DNA of 64,000 nucleotides from Corallococcus macrosporus DSM 14697 (GTDB lineage Bacteria > Myxococcota > Myxococcia > Myxococcales > Myxococcaceae). The DNA lies in the NCBI RefSeq assembly GCF_002305895.1, contig NZ_CP022203.1, forward strand, positions 5,924,001-5,988,000. The letters are read 5' to 3'. Position numbers and translations under genes: made by a program. Numbering within the stretch: position 1 is the stretch's first letter; every line of letters begins with the position of its first letter. The notes below the pieces were generated by a model. That model was not told the DNA's origin and searched no databases. It saw only the letters and a list, made by a program, of their open reading frames with translations. Below, piece after piece: positions 8,857 through 16,613 of the stretch.

Positions 8857-9891
8857 ATGAAACGAACGCTTCAGGCCTCCGCCGTCGCGCTGTCCCTGCT
8901 GGCCGGCTGCGCCACCGTGCCCAAGCCGTCCATGTGCTTCGCCGAGGCGGGGCCCAACGCGCGCTCCTTCCCCACGCCGGACACCTGGTTCGCGCTGCTG
9001 CTGCATGGCTACGACAAGGACTCCGGCGCCAACCCACGCCCCACCGTGGACTGCGCCGGCGCCCCGGTGTGGTGGCAGGACCCGGCCGCGGACGAGTGCG
9101 TGGAGGCCGGCCCGGACGCCCAGCCCCTGCCTCCGGCGGAGAAGCTCTCCGAGGAGGACCTCGTCCTGGAGACGCTCCAGGCCGGACAGCGGCTCGTGTG
9201 GGTGCAGACGCGGCGCTTCACCAACGGCGAGGCCCTGGGCCCGGTGGCCCTGGTGGAGACCACCGAGCAGGGCTTCCGCGTGGAGGCCCTGGGCTCGCTG
9301 CGCGCCATGGCGAAGAACACGAAGCTGCGGCTGGAGAAGGTGCGCGGCACGCACATCCTGGTGGCGGAGGGCGACGCCTGCACCACCGGGGATGAGGAGG
9401 TCTGCCGCCGGCACGCGCGCATCATGCCGCTGCGCACCAACCGCTTCTTCAGCGAGTCCGTCTCCAACGCGAACCGCGCGTGCCTGGGGGCCGCGTGGTT
9501 CCCGCTGTCGCGCGAGCTGACGTTCGAGCTGCCCAACGGCCTGCGCCGCAGGTTCGAGCTGACGTCCACCCTCACCTTCGCGGAGGAGGGCATCAGCGTG
9601 CAGGAGCAGGTGCAGGTGAGCGACTCGGACCCGGCGCAGCCGGACGTGGCCCCGCGCCTCTACCGCCGCGCCCAGGACACGCGCTCGCTGGAGCTGGCCG
9701 ACAACGCCCTGGTGGGCAACAAGGCGTCACTGTGGTCCCGCATGGTGGAGCAGCAGGTGCGCATCGGCGCCCGCCCGGTGCCAGAGCCGCCCATCTGGGC
9801 CCTGCCCCCGAAGAAGGCGCCCTCGGAGGCCCCCGCCTCGGAGGCCGCCAGCAAGCCGAAGGCCCCTCCCGCGACCTCCAGCGGCCCGTAA
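8857..9891 (+). CDS. T6SS-linked lipoprotein of unknown function
   Basis: 344 residues from ATG 8857, only 8 bp after tssH, so it belongs to the same operon. The N-terminus is a lipoprotein signal: MKRTLQASAVALSLLAGC, with lipobox LAGC and the lipidated Cys at position 18. The mature protein has no family that I recognise. It contains several Cys residues, is rich in Glu/Leu/Val beta-type segments, and ends in an Ala/Pro/Lys tail. It is much longer than TssJ, the usual T6SS lipoprotein, so TssJ identity is unlikely. It may be a periplasmic accessory factor of this T6SS. Confidence 0.7.
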   Translation: MKRTLQASAVALSLLAGCATVPKPSMCFAEAGPNARSFPTPDTWFALLLHGYDKDSGANPRPTVDCAGAPVWWQDPAADECVEAGPDAQPLPPAEKLSEEDLVLETLQAGQRLVWVQTRRFTNGEALGPVALVETTEQGFRVEALGSLRAMAKNTKLRLEKVRGTHILVAEGDACTTGDEEVCRRHARIMPLRTNRFFSESVSNANRACLGAAWFPLSRELTFELPNGLRRRFELTSTLTFAEEGISVQEQVQVSDSDPAQPDVAPRLYRRAQDTRSLELADNALVGNKASLWSRMVEQQVRIGARPVPEPPIWALPPKKAPSEAPASEAASKPKAPPATSSGP

Positions 9892-9919
9892 ATCCAGGAA
9901 CGTCAGGGCCCCGCCCGCG

Positions 9920-9966
9920 GCCCCCGTGAACCTTCGGTTTTCCGAAGTGCTCACGGGGGCTTTTCC
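9920..9966 (+). terminator. Intrinsic terminator closing the T6SS operon
   Basis: GCCCCCGTGA (9920-9929) pairs perfectly with TCACGGGGGC (9951-9960), with an inner CTTCGG/CCGAAG stem, and is followed by TTTTCCTATT. This is a textbook rho-independent terminator 28 bp after the lipoprotein stop. Confidence 0.9.
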
Positions 9967-10041
9967 TATTTGCGGCAAATGCGTCACGACGACAGAGATA
10001 GGGGCGTGGGCCCATGGTGGGCCCCGGAAGGAGCGTCCTGG

Positions 10042-10407
10042 ATGCGAGTCGAAATCCGAGCCCGGAACATCCCCCTCACAGAGACCCTTCGAACCTACAC
10101 CGAGCGCCGCGTGCGCTTCGCCCTGGACCGGCTGTCCGACAGGGTGAGGGACGTGGTCGTCCGGCTGGAGGATGCCAACGGCCCCAAGGGGGGCGTGGAC
10201 CAGGTGTGCCGCGTGGCGCTCCGGCTGGAGCACGGGCGGGAGCTGGCCATCGAGTCCTCGGATACGAACCTGCTGGCGGCCATCGACCGGACGTTGGAGC
10301 GCGCCAGCAACGCCGTCACCCGCGCGGTGGGGCGCGCGCAGCGGCAGGACGGCGCCCGGCTGCGTGACGCGGCCTGGCAGCCCGACGAGGCCGCCGGCCT
10401 GACATGA
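10042..10407 (+). CDS. HPF/RaiA-like ribosome-associated protein
   Basis: 121 residues from ATG 10042, with GGAAGGAG (10026-10033) upstream. An earlier in-frame start at 9970 would add a non-conserved leader. The start MRVEIRARNIPLTETLRTY, and a beta-alpha pattern with RRVRFALDRLSDRVRDVVVRL, fit the S30AE (HPF/RaiA) fold. These proteins bind the small ribosomal subunit and promote hibernation or inhibit translation under stress. It is the short form, lacking the long C-terminal dimerisation domain. It stands alone between a terminator and the thioredoxin-like gene. I do not know which stress controls it. Confidence 0.75.
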   Translation: MRVEIRARNIPLTETLRTYTERRVRFALDRLSDRVRDVVVRLEDANGPKGGVDQVCRVALRLEHGRELAIESSDTNLLAAIDRTLERASNAVTRAVGRAQRQDGARLRDAAWQPDEAAGLT

Positions 10408-10470
10408 TGTGACGCGGGCACGGCCGCCCACCCCGGGCGGCCGCCGCCTGTTCGAAGCAGGAGGAAGCAC

Positions 10471-11022
10471 ATGGAGGGCGGTGCCAGCGCGTTCGCGAGG
10501 TTGAAGGCCGCCTGGGGACGCGCCCGTGAGCGGTGGTGGGTGCGGTGGGGCGTGGACCTGGTGGTGTTCGCCCTGCTGCTCTCAGCGGTGGCGGCGTGGC
10601 AGGCCCGGAACCTTCCTGGCGCGGGAACGCCGGCCCCCGACTTCAGCTATCAGACGCTGGCGGGCGACACCGTGCGGCTGGACTCGCTCCGAGGCAAGCC
10701 GGTGGTGCTGGCCTTCTGGGCCCCCTGGTGCGGCGTCTGCGGCGCGGAGTCCTCCAACCTCTCCCAGTTGCGCAGGCTCGCCGGGGACTCCGCGCACGTG
10801 GTGTCCGTCGCGGTGGCCTACGACGACGAGGAGGCGGTGCGCCGCTTCGTCCGGGAGCACGCGGTGGACTACCCGGTGCTCCTCGGGGACGACGCCATCC
10901 AGTCCGCCTTCCGCGTCAACACCTTCCCCACCGTGTTCTTCCTGTCCAAGGAGGGCCGCGTGGAGCGCGCGGCGGTGGGCTACACCACCCTGGCCGGCCT
11001 GTCCTGGCGGCTGTTGTTGTAG
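10471..11022 (+). CDS. Membrane-anchored TlpA-like thioredoxin
   Basis: 183 residues. One membrane segment lies at about residues 27-43 (VDLVVFALLLSAVAAW), followed by a thioredoxin fold facing the periplasm. The active site is WCGVC (about residues 87-91), in the usual context VVLAFWAPWCGVCGAE, and the cis-Pro is in FPTVFF. The overall shape resembles TlpA/ResA/ScsD disulfide reductases, which deliver reducing power to cytochrome maturation or other periplasmic thiols. The specific partner is unknown. Ribosome binding site AGGAGG lies 6-11 bp before ATG. It converges with the GH16 gene. Confidence 0.82.
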   Translation: MEGGASAFARLKAAWGRARERWWVRWGVDLVVFALLLSAVAAWQARNLPGAGTPAPDFSYQTLAGDTVRLDSLRGKPVVLAFWAPWCGVCGAESSNLSQLRRLAGDSAHVVSVAVAYDDEEAVRRFVREHAVDYPVLLGDDAIQSAFRVNTFPTVFFLSKEGRVERAAVGYTTLAGLSWRLLL

Positions 11023-11044
11023 CCCTGGCTCACGCCGCGCCTAA

Positions 11045-12409
11045 TTAGAGGCGGATGAGCTGCACGTCATCCATGTGGATGAAGTTGGCGGAGTTGCCCG
11101 CCGTGGCGCGGGTGTGGAAGCCCAGCTCCAGGTAGCCGCCCGTGACGCTGATGGCCGGCGTCTCCACCAGCGTCCAGTTGCCGTAGTTGCCCAGGTTGGT
11201 GAAGACGGGCGCGCACTCGCCGCACGTCTTGGCCTGGAGGCGCGCGACGTCGAAGGCCCCGCTCTTCCGCACCCACGCACGGACCCGGTAGTTGCCCGAC
11301 GGCAGGCCGGACTTCGGCTGGTAGGTCCACACCTCGAAGGGGGTGTTGTTGGTCCAGTGCGTCAGGTGGTAGGCGCCCGTGCGGGCTCCGCCGTGCGTCT
11401 CGCTGAAGTCCGCGGCCTCCGTGCCGTTGGGGCTCCAGGTGGCCCAGCCCGTCATGCCATTTTCAAAGCTGGGGTTGGTGAGCGCCGTGGGCGTCGTGGT
11501 GCCCCGGTCGTACCAGCGCACCCACTCCACCTCCATCGTCTTCGTCTGCCCCCAGGGCAGCCCAATCTGGTCCGGGTGCGGGTGGCCGTACCAGTTCCCG
11601 CCCAGGGCGAGGTTGAGGAGGATGTAGTGGTTCTGCTGGAAGGCCGGCTCGTTGTGGTTGAAGACGTTGCCCTGAATCTGCCCGTCCAGGCGGAAGATCA
11701 TCTGGTTCGCCGTCCACTCCACCTCGTAGGTGTGGAAGGCGTCCGCGACGCTGTAGCCGCGGTTGGCGCCGGTGCCCCAGCTCTGCTGCGCGCCATTGGC
11801 GAAATAGTGCGCGGCGGACTTCATCCACGAGGCCTCGTTGGCGTGCCACTCGAGGATGTCGATTTCACCGCTCCGGGGCCAACCGACGTTGGAGATGTTG
11901 GCGCCCAGCGTCCAGAACGCGGGCCACATGCCCCAGCCGGAGGGGACCTTGATGCTGGCCACCAGCTTGCCGTAGCGGCGCTCCACCTTGCCCTTCGAGT
12001 GGATGCGGCCCGAGTAGTACGAGCGCGGCCCATACCCCGTGCAGCGCGAGTCCATGGGCGCGTCCGACGTCCGCTGCGCGGTGAGGATGAGCTTGCCGCC
12101 CGCGACGGTGACGTTCTGCGCGCGGGGGTACTCCAGCTCGCCCGTGCCGAAGTTGCAGTTGCCGGTGACGGGGTCGAAGTTGCTCGTCAGCACCGTCCAG
12201 TGGGCGCCGTTGAGGCTGCTGCCGTTGAAGTCGTCCTGCCACGCCAGGTTCCAGCCCGCGCCCGGGTCATAGGCCCGCTCCCCCTGCTCCTGACTCACCA
12301 GGGGAACGGCTCCCGGCTCGGCGGACTCGGACTCGGGAGAACAGCCACCCAGCAACGTCAGGCTGCTCGCGACCACCAGCATCGAACGCAACGCGGCTCG
12401 TCTGTGCAT
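11045..12409 (-). CDS. GH16 beta-glucanase lipoprotein with carbohydrate-binding tail
   Basis: 454 residues. The signal is of lipoprotein type (SLTLLGGC, Cys about 23). The catalytic domain has the GH16 signature GEIDILEWHANE (about residue 180), whose two glutamates act as nucleophile and acid/base. The context NVGWPRSGEIDILEW and the later WTANQMIFRLDGQ are typical of bacterial laminarinases and beta-1,3(4)-glucanases. Residues from about 305 form a beta-sandwich, NPSFENGMTGW to HMDDVQLIRL, resembling a CBM4/9-type binding module. It probably attacks beta-glucans of fungi or plant debris outside the cell. A hairpin abuts its ribosome binding site. Confidence 0.9.
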   Translation of the reverse strand: MHRRAALRSMLVVASSLTLLGGCSPESESAEPGAVPLVSQEQGERAYDPGAGWNLAWQDDFNGSSLNGAHWTVLTSNFDPVTGNCNFGTGELEYPRAQNVTVAGGKLILTAQRTSDAPMDSRCTGYGPRSYYSGRIHSKGKVERRYGKLVASIKVPSGWGMWPAFWTLGANISNVGWPRSGEIDILEWHANEASWMKSAAHYFANGAQQSWGTGANRGYSVADAFHTYEVEWTANQMIFRLDGQIQGNVFNHNEPAFQQNHYILLNLALGGNWYGHPHPDQIGLPWGQTKTMEVEWVRWYDRGTTTPTALTNPSFENGMTGWATWSPNGTEAADFSETHGGARTGAYHLTHWTNNTPFEVWTYQPKSGLPSGNYRVRAWVRKSGAFDVARLQAKTCGECAPVFTNLGNYGNWTLVETPAISVTGGYLELGFHTRATAGNSANFIHMDDVQLIRL

Positions 12410-12417
12410 GTCTCACT

Positions 12418-12436
12418 CCAGGGGGGTTCCCCCTGG
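12418..12436 (-). promoter_or_regulatory. Leader hairpin next to the GH16 ribosome binding site
   Basis: On the minus strand CCAGGGGG and CCCCCTGG form a perfect 8 bp stem with a 3 nt loop. Its 3' arm runs into the GGAG that should serve as Shine-Dalgarno for the GH16 ATG at 12409. Further upstream, 12469-12481 is a 13 bp palindrome (ATTTCACTGAAAT) in an AT-rich patch, likely part of the promoter or an operator. Confidence 0.5.
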
Positions 12437-12504
12437 GACATAGCCGCCCCCTCCCTCACGTCAAACGGATTTCACTGAAATATAAGATTTTCAAGAATTC
12501 ACGC

Positions 12505-13572
12505 CTAGATGGAGTAGTCCCCCAGGAAGACGGTGGCGCTCCGGACGTCGGCGTGGACGGAGTCGCCCTCCGCCACGCCCAGCGCGTCGAACTCGGAGCG
12601 AGGCACCTCCACCGTGACTTCGTCCCCACTGGGGAGCCGGAGGAACACCTTCACGTAGCCGCCAATGGGCTTGAGCCGCTCGACGCGCCCGGTGGCCGTG
12701 GACGCGCTCGCCGCGCCGGCCAGCGCCTTCTCCAGCTTGATGTCATGGGGGCGGACAAAGGCCTGCACCGGCTCGCCCTCGCGCGCGGCGGCGGGCGCGG
12801 CCATGGACAGCGCGCCCATGGCCGCCCTTCCCGCCTGGACGTGGCCGCGCAGCACGCTGGCGCCGCCGATGAACGAGGCGACGAAGGGAGACGCGGGCCT
12901 GTCGTAGATGTCCGCCGGCGAGCCCGCCTGCGCCACGCGCCCTTCCCCCAGCACCACCACGTGCTGGGAAACCTCCAGGGCCTCCTGCTGGTCGTGCGTC
13001 ACCAGCAGCGTCGTCAACCGCGTGCGCGCATGCAGGTCATGGAGCCACTCCCGCAGCTCCTCGCGAACCCGCGTGTCCAGCGCGCCAAAGGGCTCGTCCA
13101 GCAGCAGCACGCGGGGCTGGATGGCCAGGGCGCGTGCGAACGCCACGCGCTGCCGCTGCCCACCGGAGAGCTGCCCGGGATGGCGGCCGCCCAGGTGCTC
13201 CAGTTGCACCATGCGGAGCATCTCGTCCACGCGGGCCTCGCGCGCGGCCCTGGGCATGCGGCGTATCTCCAGCCCGAAGGCCACGTTCTGCCGCACCGTG
13301 AGGTGCTTGAAGAGCGCGTAGCTCTGGAAGACGACGCCCACGCCGCGCTGCTGCACGGGCATGTGGGTACAGTCCACGCCGTCGATGAGGACCCGGCCTT
13401 CGTCGGGAACCTCCAACCCCGCGATGAGCCGCAGCAGCGTGGACTTGCCGGCGCCGGAGGGCCCCAGCAGCGAGGTGATGGCGCCCGCGGGCGCCTGGAA
13501 GGACACCCCGGAGACGGCGGGGCTTCCGCCTGGACTGAACCGGCGGGCGAGCTGCTCGACGACGATGCTCAT
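12505..13572 (-). CDS. cysA: Sulfate/thiosulfate ABC transporter ATPase CysA
   Basis: 355 residues from ATG 13572 (MSIVVEQLARRFSPGG); the longer open frame upstream overlaps cysW and is discarded. Walker A GPSGAGKS (about 36), Q-loop FQSYALFKHLTV, signature LSGGQRQR and Walker B VLLLDEPFGALD are all intact. A TOBE-type C-terminal domain follows. Length and domain pattern match CysA of the CysTWA-Sbp system, which imports sulfate and thiosulfate. The ATG overlaps the cysW stop in ATGA, so translation is coupled. It is the last gene of the four-gene operon. Confidence 0.93.
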   Translation of the reverse strand: MSIVVEQLARRFSPGGSPAVSGVSFQAPAGAITSLLGPSGAGKSTLLRLIAGLEVPDEGRVLIDGVDCTHMPVQQRGVGVVFQSYALFKHLTVRQNVAFGLEIRRMPRAAREARVDEMLRMVQLEHLGGRHPGQLSGGQRQRVAFARALAIQPRVLLLDEPFGALDTRVREELREWLHDLHARTRLTTLLVTHDQQEALEVSQHVVVLGEGRVAQAGSPADIYDRPASPFVASFIGGASVLRGHVQAGRAAMGALSMAAPAAAREGEPVQAFVRPHDIKLEKALAGAASASTATGRVERLKPIGGYVKVFLRLPSGDEVTVEVPRSEFDALGVAEGDSVHADVRSATVFLGDYSI

Positions 13573-14417
13573 GACGGCTGACTCCTCCACTCCACGAACT
13601 TCTTCACCACCAACGTCACGAGCGCGAGCAGCGTCAGCAGCGACGCCACCGCGAACGCGCCGGCCAGGTCGTACTCGTTGTAGAGAATCTCCGCGTGCAG
13701 CGGCAGCGTGGTCGTCACGCCGCGCACGTGGCCGGACACCACGGACACGGCGCCGAACTCGCCCATCGCGCGGGCGTTGCACAGGATGACGCCGTACAAC
13801 ACGCCCCACTTCACCTTCGGCAACGTGACGCGCAGGAAGGTGCGCCAGCCGCTCGCGCCCAGCGTCAACGCCGCCTCCTCCTCGTCACTGCCCTGGGCCT
13901 CCATCACCGGCAGCACCTCGCGCGCGACGAAGGGGAAGGTGACGAACACCGTGGCCAGGACGATGCCGGGCACGGCGAAGATGACGCGCACGTCATGCTC
14001 CAGCAGCCACGGCCCCAGCCACCCCTGCCGGCCGAAGAGCAGCACGAAGATGAGGCCCGCGATGACGGGAGACACGCTGAAGGGCAGGTCGATGAGCGTC
14101 ATCAACAACGAGCGCCCCCGGAACTGGAACCGCGCGATGAGCCACGACGCCGCCAACCCGAAGACGAGGTTGAAGGGCACGGCGATGGCCGCGGCCAGCA
14201 GCGTCAGCCGCATGGCCGCCAGCGACGCCGGGTGCGTCAGCGCGGCGACATAGGCCTCCCAGCCCTTCTGGAAGGCGAAGGTGAAGACGGCCACCAGTGG
14301 GACGATGAGGAAGACGCCCAGCAGCAACACCGCCGCGCCAATGAGGCCCCAGCGGACGAACGCCGGGCCGCTCAGCCCGCGCGCACGCCGGCGCACGACC
14401 AGGGTGGATGGAGGCAT
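13569..14417 (-). CDS. cysW: Sulfate ABC transporter permease CysW
   Basis: 282 residues from ATG 14417; a GTG at 14426 overlapping the cysT stop (GTGA) is an alternative start. There are about six membrane segments. The conserved permease loop that docks to CysA is seen as EEEAALTLGASGWRTFLRVTLP, the EAA motif. The end YNEYDLAGAFAVASLLTLLALVTL is typical of CysW. Gene order sbp-cysT-cysW-cysA supports the assignment. Confidence 0.92.
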   Translation of the reverse strand: MPPSTLVVRRRARGLSGPAFVRWGLIGAAVLLLGVFLIVPLVAVFTFAFQKGWEAYVAALTHPASLAAMRLTLLAAAIAVPFNLVFGLAASWLIARFQFRGRSLLMTLIDLPFSVSPVIAGLIFVLLFGRQGWLGPWLLEHDVRVIFAVPGIVLATVFVTFPFVAREVLPVMEAQGSDEEEAALTLGASGWRTFLRVTLPKVKWGVLYGVILCNARAMGEFGAVSVVSGHVRGVTTTLPLHAEILYNEYDLAGAFAVASLLTLLALVTLVVKKFVEWRSQPS

Positions 14418-14422
14418 GGCGC

Positions 14423-15265
14423 TCACGCTCCCGGACGGGCTTCCAGCCGGCGTTGGCTCCAGCGATGGAGCAGGTTGACGGCCAGCAACAACGAGAACGA
14501 CGACCCCAGCATGACGATGGCGATGGCCGTCGCGCCCGCGTAGTCGTACTGCTCCAGCCGGGTGATGATGAGCAGCGGCACAATCTCCGTGCGCAGCGGC
14601 ATGTTGCCGGAGATGAAGACCACGGAGCCGTACTCTCCCAGGGCCCGCGCGAAGGCGAGCGTGAAGCCGCTGAGCAGCGCCGGGAAGAGCGCGGGGAGGA
14701 GGACGCGCCGGAACGTCTGCCACGGCGACGCGCCCAGCGTGGCCGCGGCCTCCTCCACGTCCACGTCGATTTCCTCCAGCACGGGTTGCACGGTGCGCAC
14801 CACGAAGGGCAGCCCGATGAACGTCAGCGCGATGGCCACGCCCACGGACGTGTAGGCCACCTTGATGCCCAGCGCCTCCAGGTGCTGGCCGTACCAGCCC
14901 TTCGCGGAGAACAGCGTCGTGAGCGTGAGGCCCGCCACGGCGGTGGGCAGCGCGAAGGGCAGGTCCACCAGGGACTCCAGCACGTCACGGCCGGGGAAGC
15001 GGTAGCGCACCAGCACCCAGGCCACCAGCAGGCCGAAGACGACGTTGGCCAGGGCCGCGGCCAGCGACGCCCCGAAGCTGAGCCGGTACGCGGCCAGCGC
15101 GCGCGGCGTCGTCACGGTGCCCCAGAACTCCTCCCAGCTCAGCGAGAAGGTCCGAAGGAAGAGGCTGGTGAGCGGGATGAGGACGATGAGGCCCAGGGAG
15201 AACCAGCTGAAGCCCAGCGACAGCCGGAACCCCGGGAGCACCCGGTGGCGAGAAGAGCGTGACAT
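14423..15265 (-). CDS. cysT: Sulfate ABC transporter permease CysT (CysU)
   Basis: 280 residues from ATG 15265 (MSRSSRHRVLPGFRLSLG). An in-frame start at 15316 would lie inside sbp and is less likely. It has six predicted membrane spans with LPTAVAGLTLTTLFSAKGW and the EAA loop EEAAATLGASPWQTFRRVLLP. It ends LEQYDYAGATAIAIVMLGSSF, as in CysT proteins. It pairs with CysW to form the transmembrane channel. It lies 10 bp after the sbp stop. Confidence 0.92.
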   Translation of the reverse strand: MSRSSRHRVLPGFRLSLGFSWFSLGLIVLIPLTSLFLRTFSLSWEEFWGTVTTPRALAAYRLSFGASLAAALANVVFGLLVAWVLVRYRFPGRDVLESLVDLPFALPTAVAGLTLTTLFSAKGWYGQHLEALGIKVAYTSVGVAIALTFIGLPFVVRTVQPVLEEIDVDVEEAAATLGASPWQTFRRVLLPALFPALLSGFTLAFARALGEYGSVVFISGNMPLRTEIVPLLIITRLEQYDYAGATAIAIVMLGSSFSLLLAVNLLHRWSQRRLEARPGA

Positions 15266-15275
15266 GGCTGGGGCC

Positions 15276-16322
15276 TCAGTCCGCGCGAGGCGCGTAGATG
15301 CGGTCGAAGACGCCACCGTCGGCGAAGTGCGTGGCCTGCGCCCGCCGCCAGTCGCCCGCGACCTCCGCCAGGGTGAGGCGCTTCAGGGCGGGGAAGCGGG
15401 CCGCGTGCTTCGCGGCCACCGTCTCCGAGCGCGGCCGGAAGTGATGCCGCGCGGCAATCTCCTGGCCCTCCTCCGAATAGAGGTACGCCAGGTATGCCTC
15501 CGCCGCGGCGCGCGTGCCCTTGCGGTCCACGTTGTGGTCCACCACCGCGACGGGCGGCTCGGCGAGGATGCTCACCGAGGGCATGACGACTTCGAACCGG
15601 GCCTCCTCCACCTCGCGGGTGAGGAGGAAGGCCTCGTTCTCCCACGCGAGGAGCACGTCCCCCAGGCCACGCTCCGCGAAGGTGGTGGTGGCGCCTCGCG
15701 CGCCCGAGTCGAGCACGGGCACGTTGCGGAACAGCTTCTCCATGTACGCCTGGGCCCGCGCCTCGCTGCCGCCCTCGCGGCGGAGCGCCTGTCCCCACGC
15801 GGCCAGGTAGTTCCACCGCGCGCCGCCCGAGGTCTTCGGGTTCGGGGTGATGACGGTGACGTCCTCGCGCACCAGGTCATCCCAGTCGCGGATGGCCTTC
15901 GGGTTGCCCTGGCGCACCACGAAGACGATGGTGGACGTGTACGGCGCGCTGTCGTGGGGCAGCCGTGCCTGCCAGTCCGCCGGGACGAGCCGCGCCTTCT
16001 CGTGCAGCATGTCCACGTCGTACGCGAGCGCCAGCGTCACCACGTCCGCCCGAAGCCCTTCGATGACGGACCGGGCCTGCTTGCCGGAGCCGCCGTGGGA
16101 CTGCTGGATGGACACCCGCTGGCCGTGGGTGTCCGCCCAGCGCTTCGCGAAGGCGGCGTTGAGGTCCTCGTAGAGCCCCCGCGTGGGGTCATACGAGACG
16201 TTGAGCAGCGTCAGCGCTCCGTCGGATGACGCCTCACCGGAGGCGCGCGAACAGCCCGCCACGGACAGCAGCAGGGCCAACGGCATCCAGTTCCTGGCGC
16301 GCAACAGCGCGTGACCTTCCAT
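15276..16322 (-). CDS. sbp: Periplasmic sulfate-binding lipoprotein
   Basis: 348 residues from ATG 16322. The N-terminus is a lipoprotein signal ending LLLSVAGC. Family hallmarks are [17 protein letters not shown] at the mature start, [16 protein letters not shown], and [17 protein letters not shown], the sulfate-binding block of Sbp/CysP proteins. It captures sulfate and passes it to CysTWA. It is the first gene of the operon, and its leader carries a terminator-like hairpin. Thiosulfate preference (CysP) cannot be excluded. Confidence 0.92.
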   Translation of the reverse strand: MEGHALLRARNWMPLALLLSVAGCSRASGEASSDGALTLLNVSYDPTRGLYEDLNAAFAKRWADTHGQRVSIQQSHGGSGKQARSVIEGLRADVVTLALAYDVDMLHEKARLVPADWQARLPHDSAPYTSTIVFVVRQGNPKAIRDWDDLVREDVTVITPNPKTSGGARWNYLAAWGQALRREGGSEARAQAYMEKLFRNVPVLDSGARGATTTFAERGLGDVLLAWENEAFLLTREVEEARFEVVMPSVSILAEPPVAVVDHNVDRKGTRAAAEAYLAYLYSEEGQEIAARHHFRPRSETVAAKHAARFPALKRLTLAEVAGDWRRAQATHFADGGVFDRIYAPRAD

Positions 16323-16366
16323 GCGGGACCTCGGGGTGAAACAGGGGGCCACGCGAGAAAGTCAAA

Positions 16367-16393
16367 AGCCCACTCCCTCGCGGGCAGTGGGCT
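16367..16393 (-). promoter_or_regulatory. Terminator-like hairpin in the sulfate operon leader
   Basis: In the divergent gap 16323-16613, the minus strand reads AGCCCACT, GCCCGCGAGGG, AGTGGGCT, then TTTTGACTTT. That is a perfect 8 bp stem followed by a U-rich run, 45 bp before sbp. No upstream minus-strand gene needs termination here. A GTGGGC further upstream in the leader (16441-16446) could pair with the 5' arm as an antiterminator. TTGACA (16529-16534, minus) is a possible -35 element. Together these suggest transcription attenuation, perhaps by a riboswitch or leader peptide. No known riboswitch was recognised. Confidence 0.5.
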
Positions 16394-16613
16394 TTCCGGA
16401 AACAACTCAGCCAGGGCGCTCAGGCCACTGGCGGACGGACGCCCACCGCGGATGCCGGACAGCAGCAACACGTCTGGTGGGTCGAGCGCGTCATCAGTCC
16501 CCACACGATGCCCCGGCCCCCGCGTGGCTGTCAACGCAGCCACCCGGCCCCTACACGCCCTCACAGCAAAACTTGAATATCATGATTTCCTCACTCCCTC
16601 CCCCAGGAGCCCC

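Noticed and set aside
11036-11054. Short CGCCT/AGGCG hairpin between the convergent thioredoxin and GH16 genes
   Set aside because: The stem is only 5 bp and overlaps the GH16 stop; not strong enough to list as a terminator.
11075-12478. 467-codon plus-strand frame over the GH16 gene
   Set aside because: The minus strand carries a signal peptide and GH16 catalytic motif; the plus frame is an antisense shadow.
16441-16500. Possible known riboswitch (SAM, cobalamin) in the sulfate leader
   Set aside because: No conserved core sequence of those classes was recognised; kept only as an unassigned attenuator candidate.
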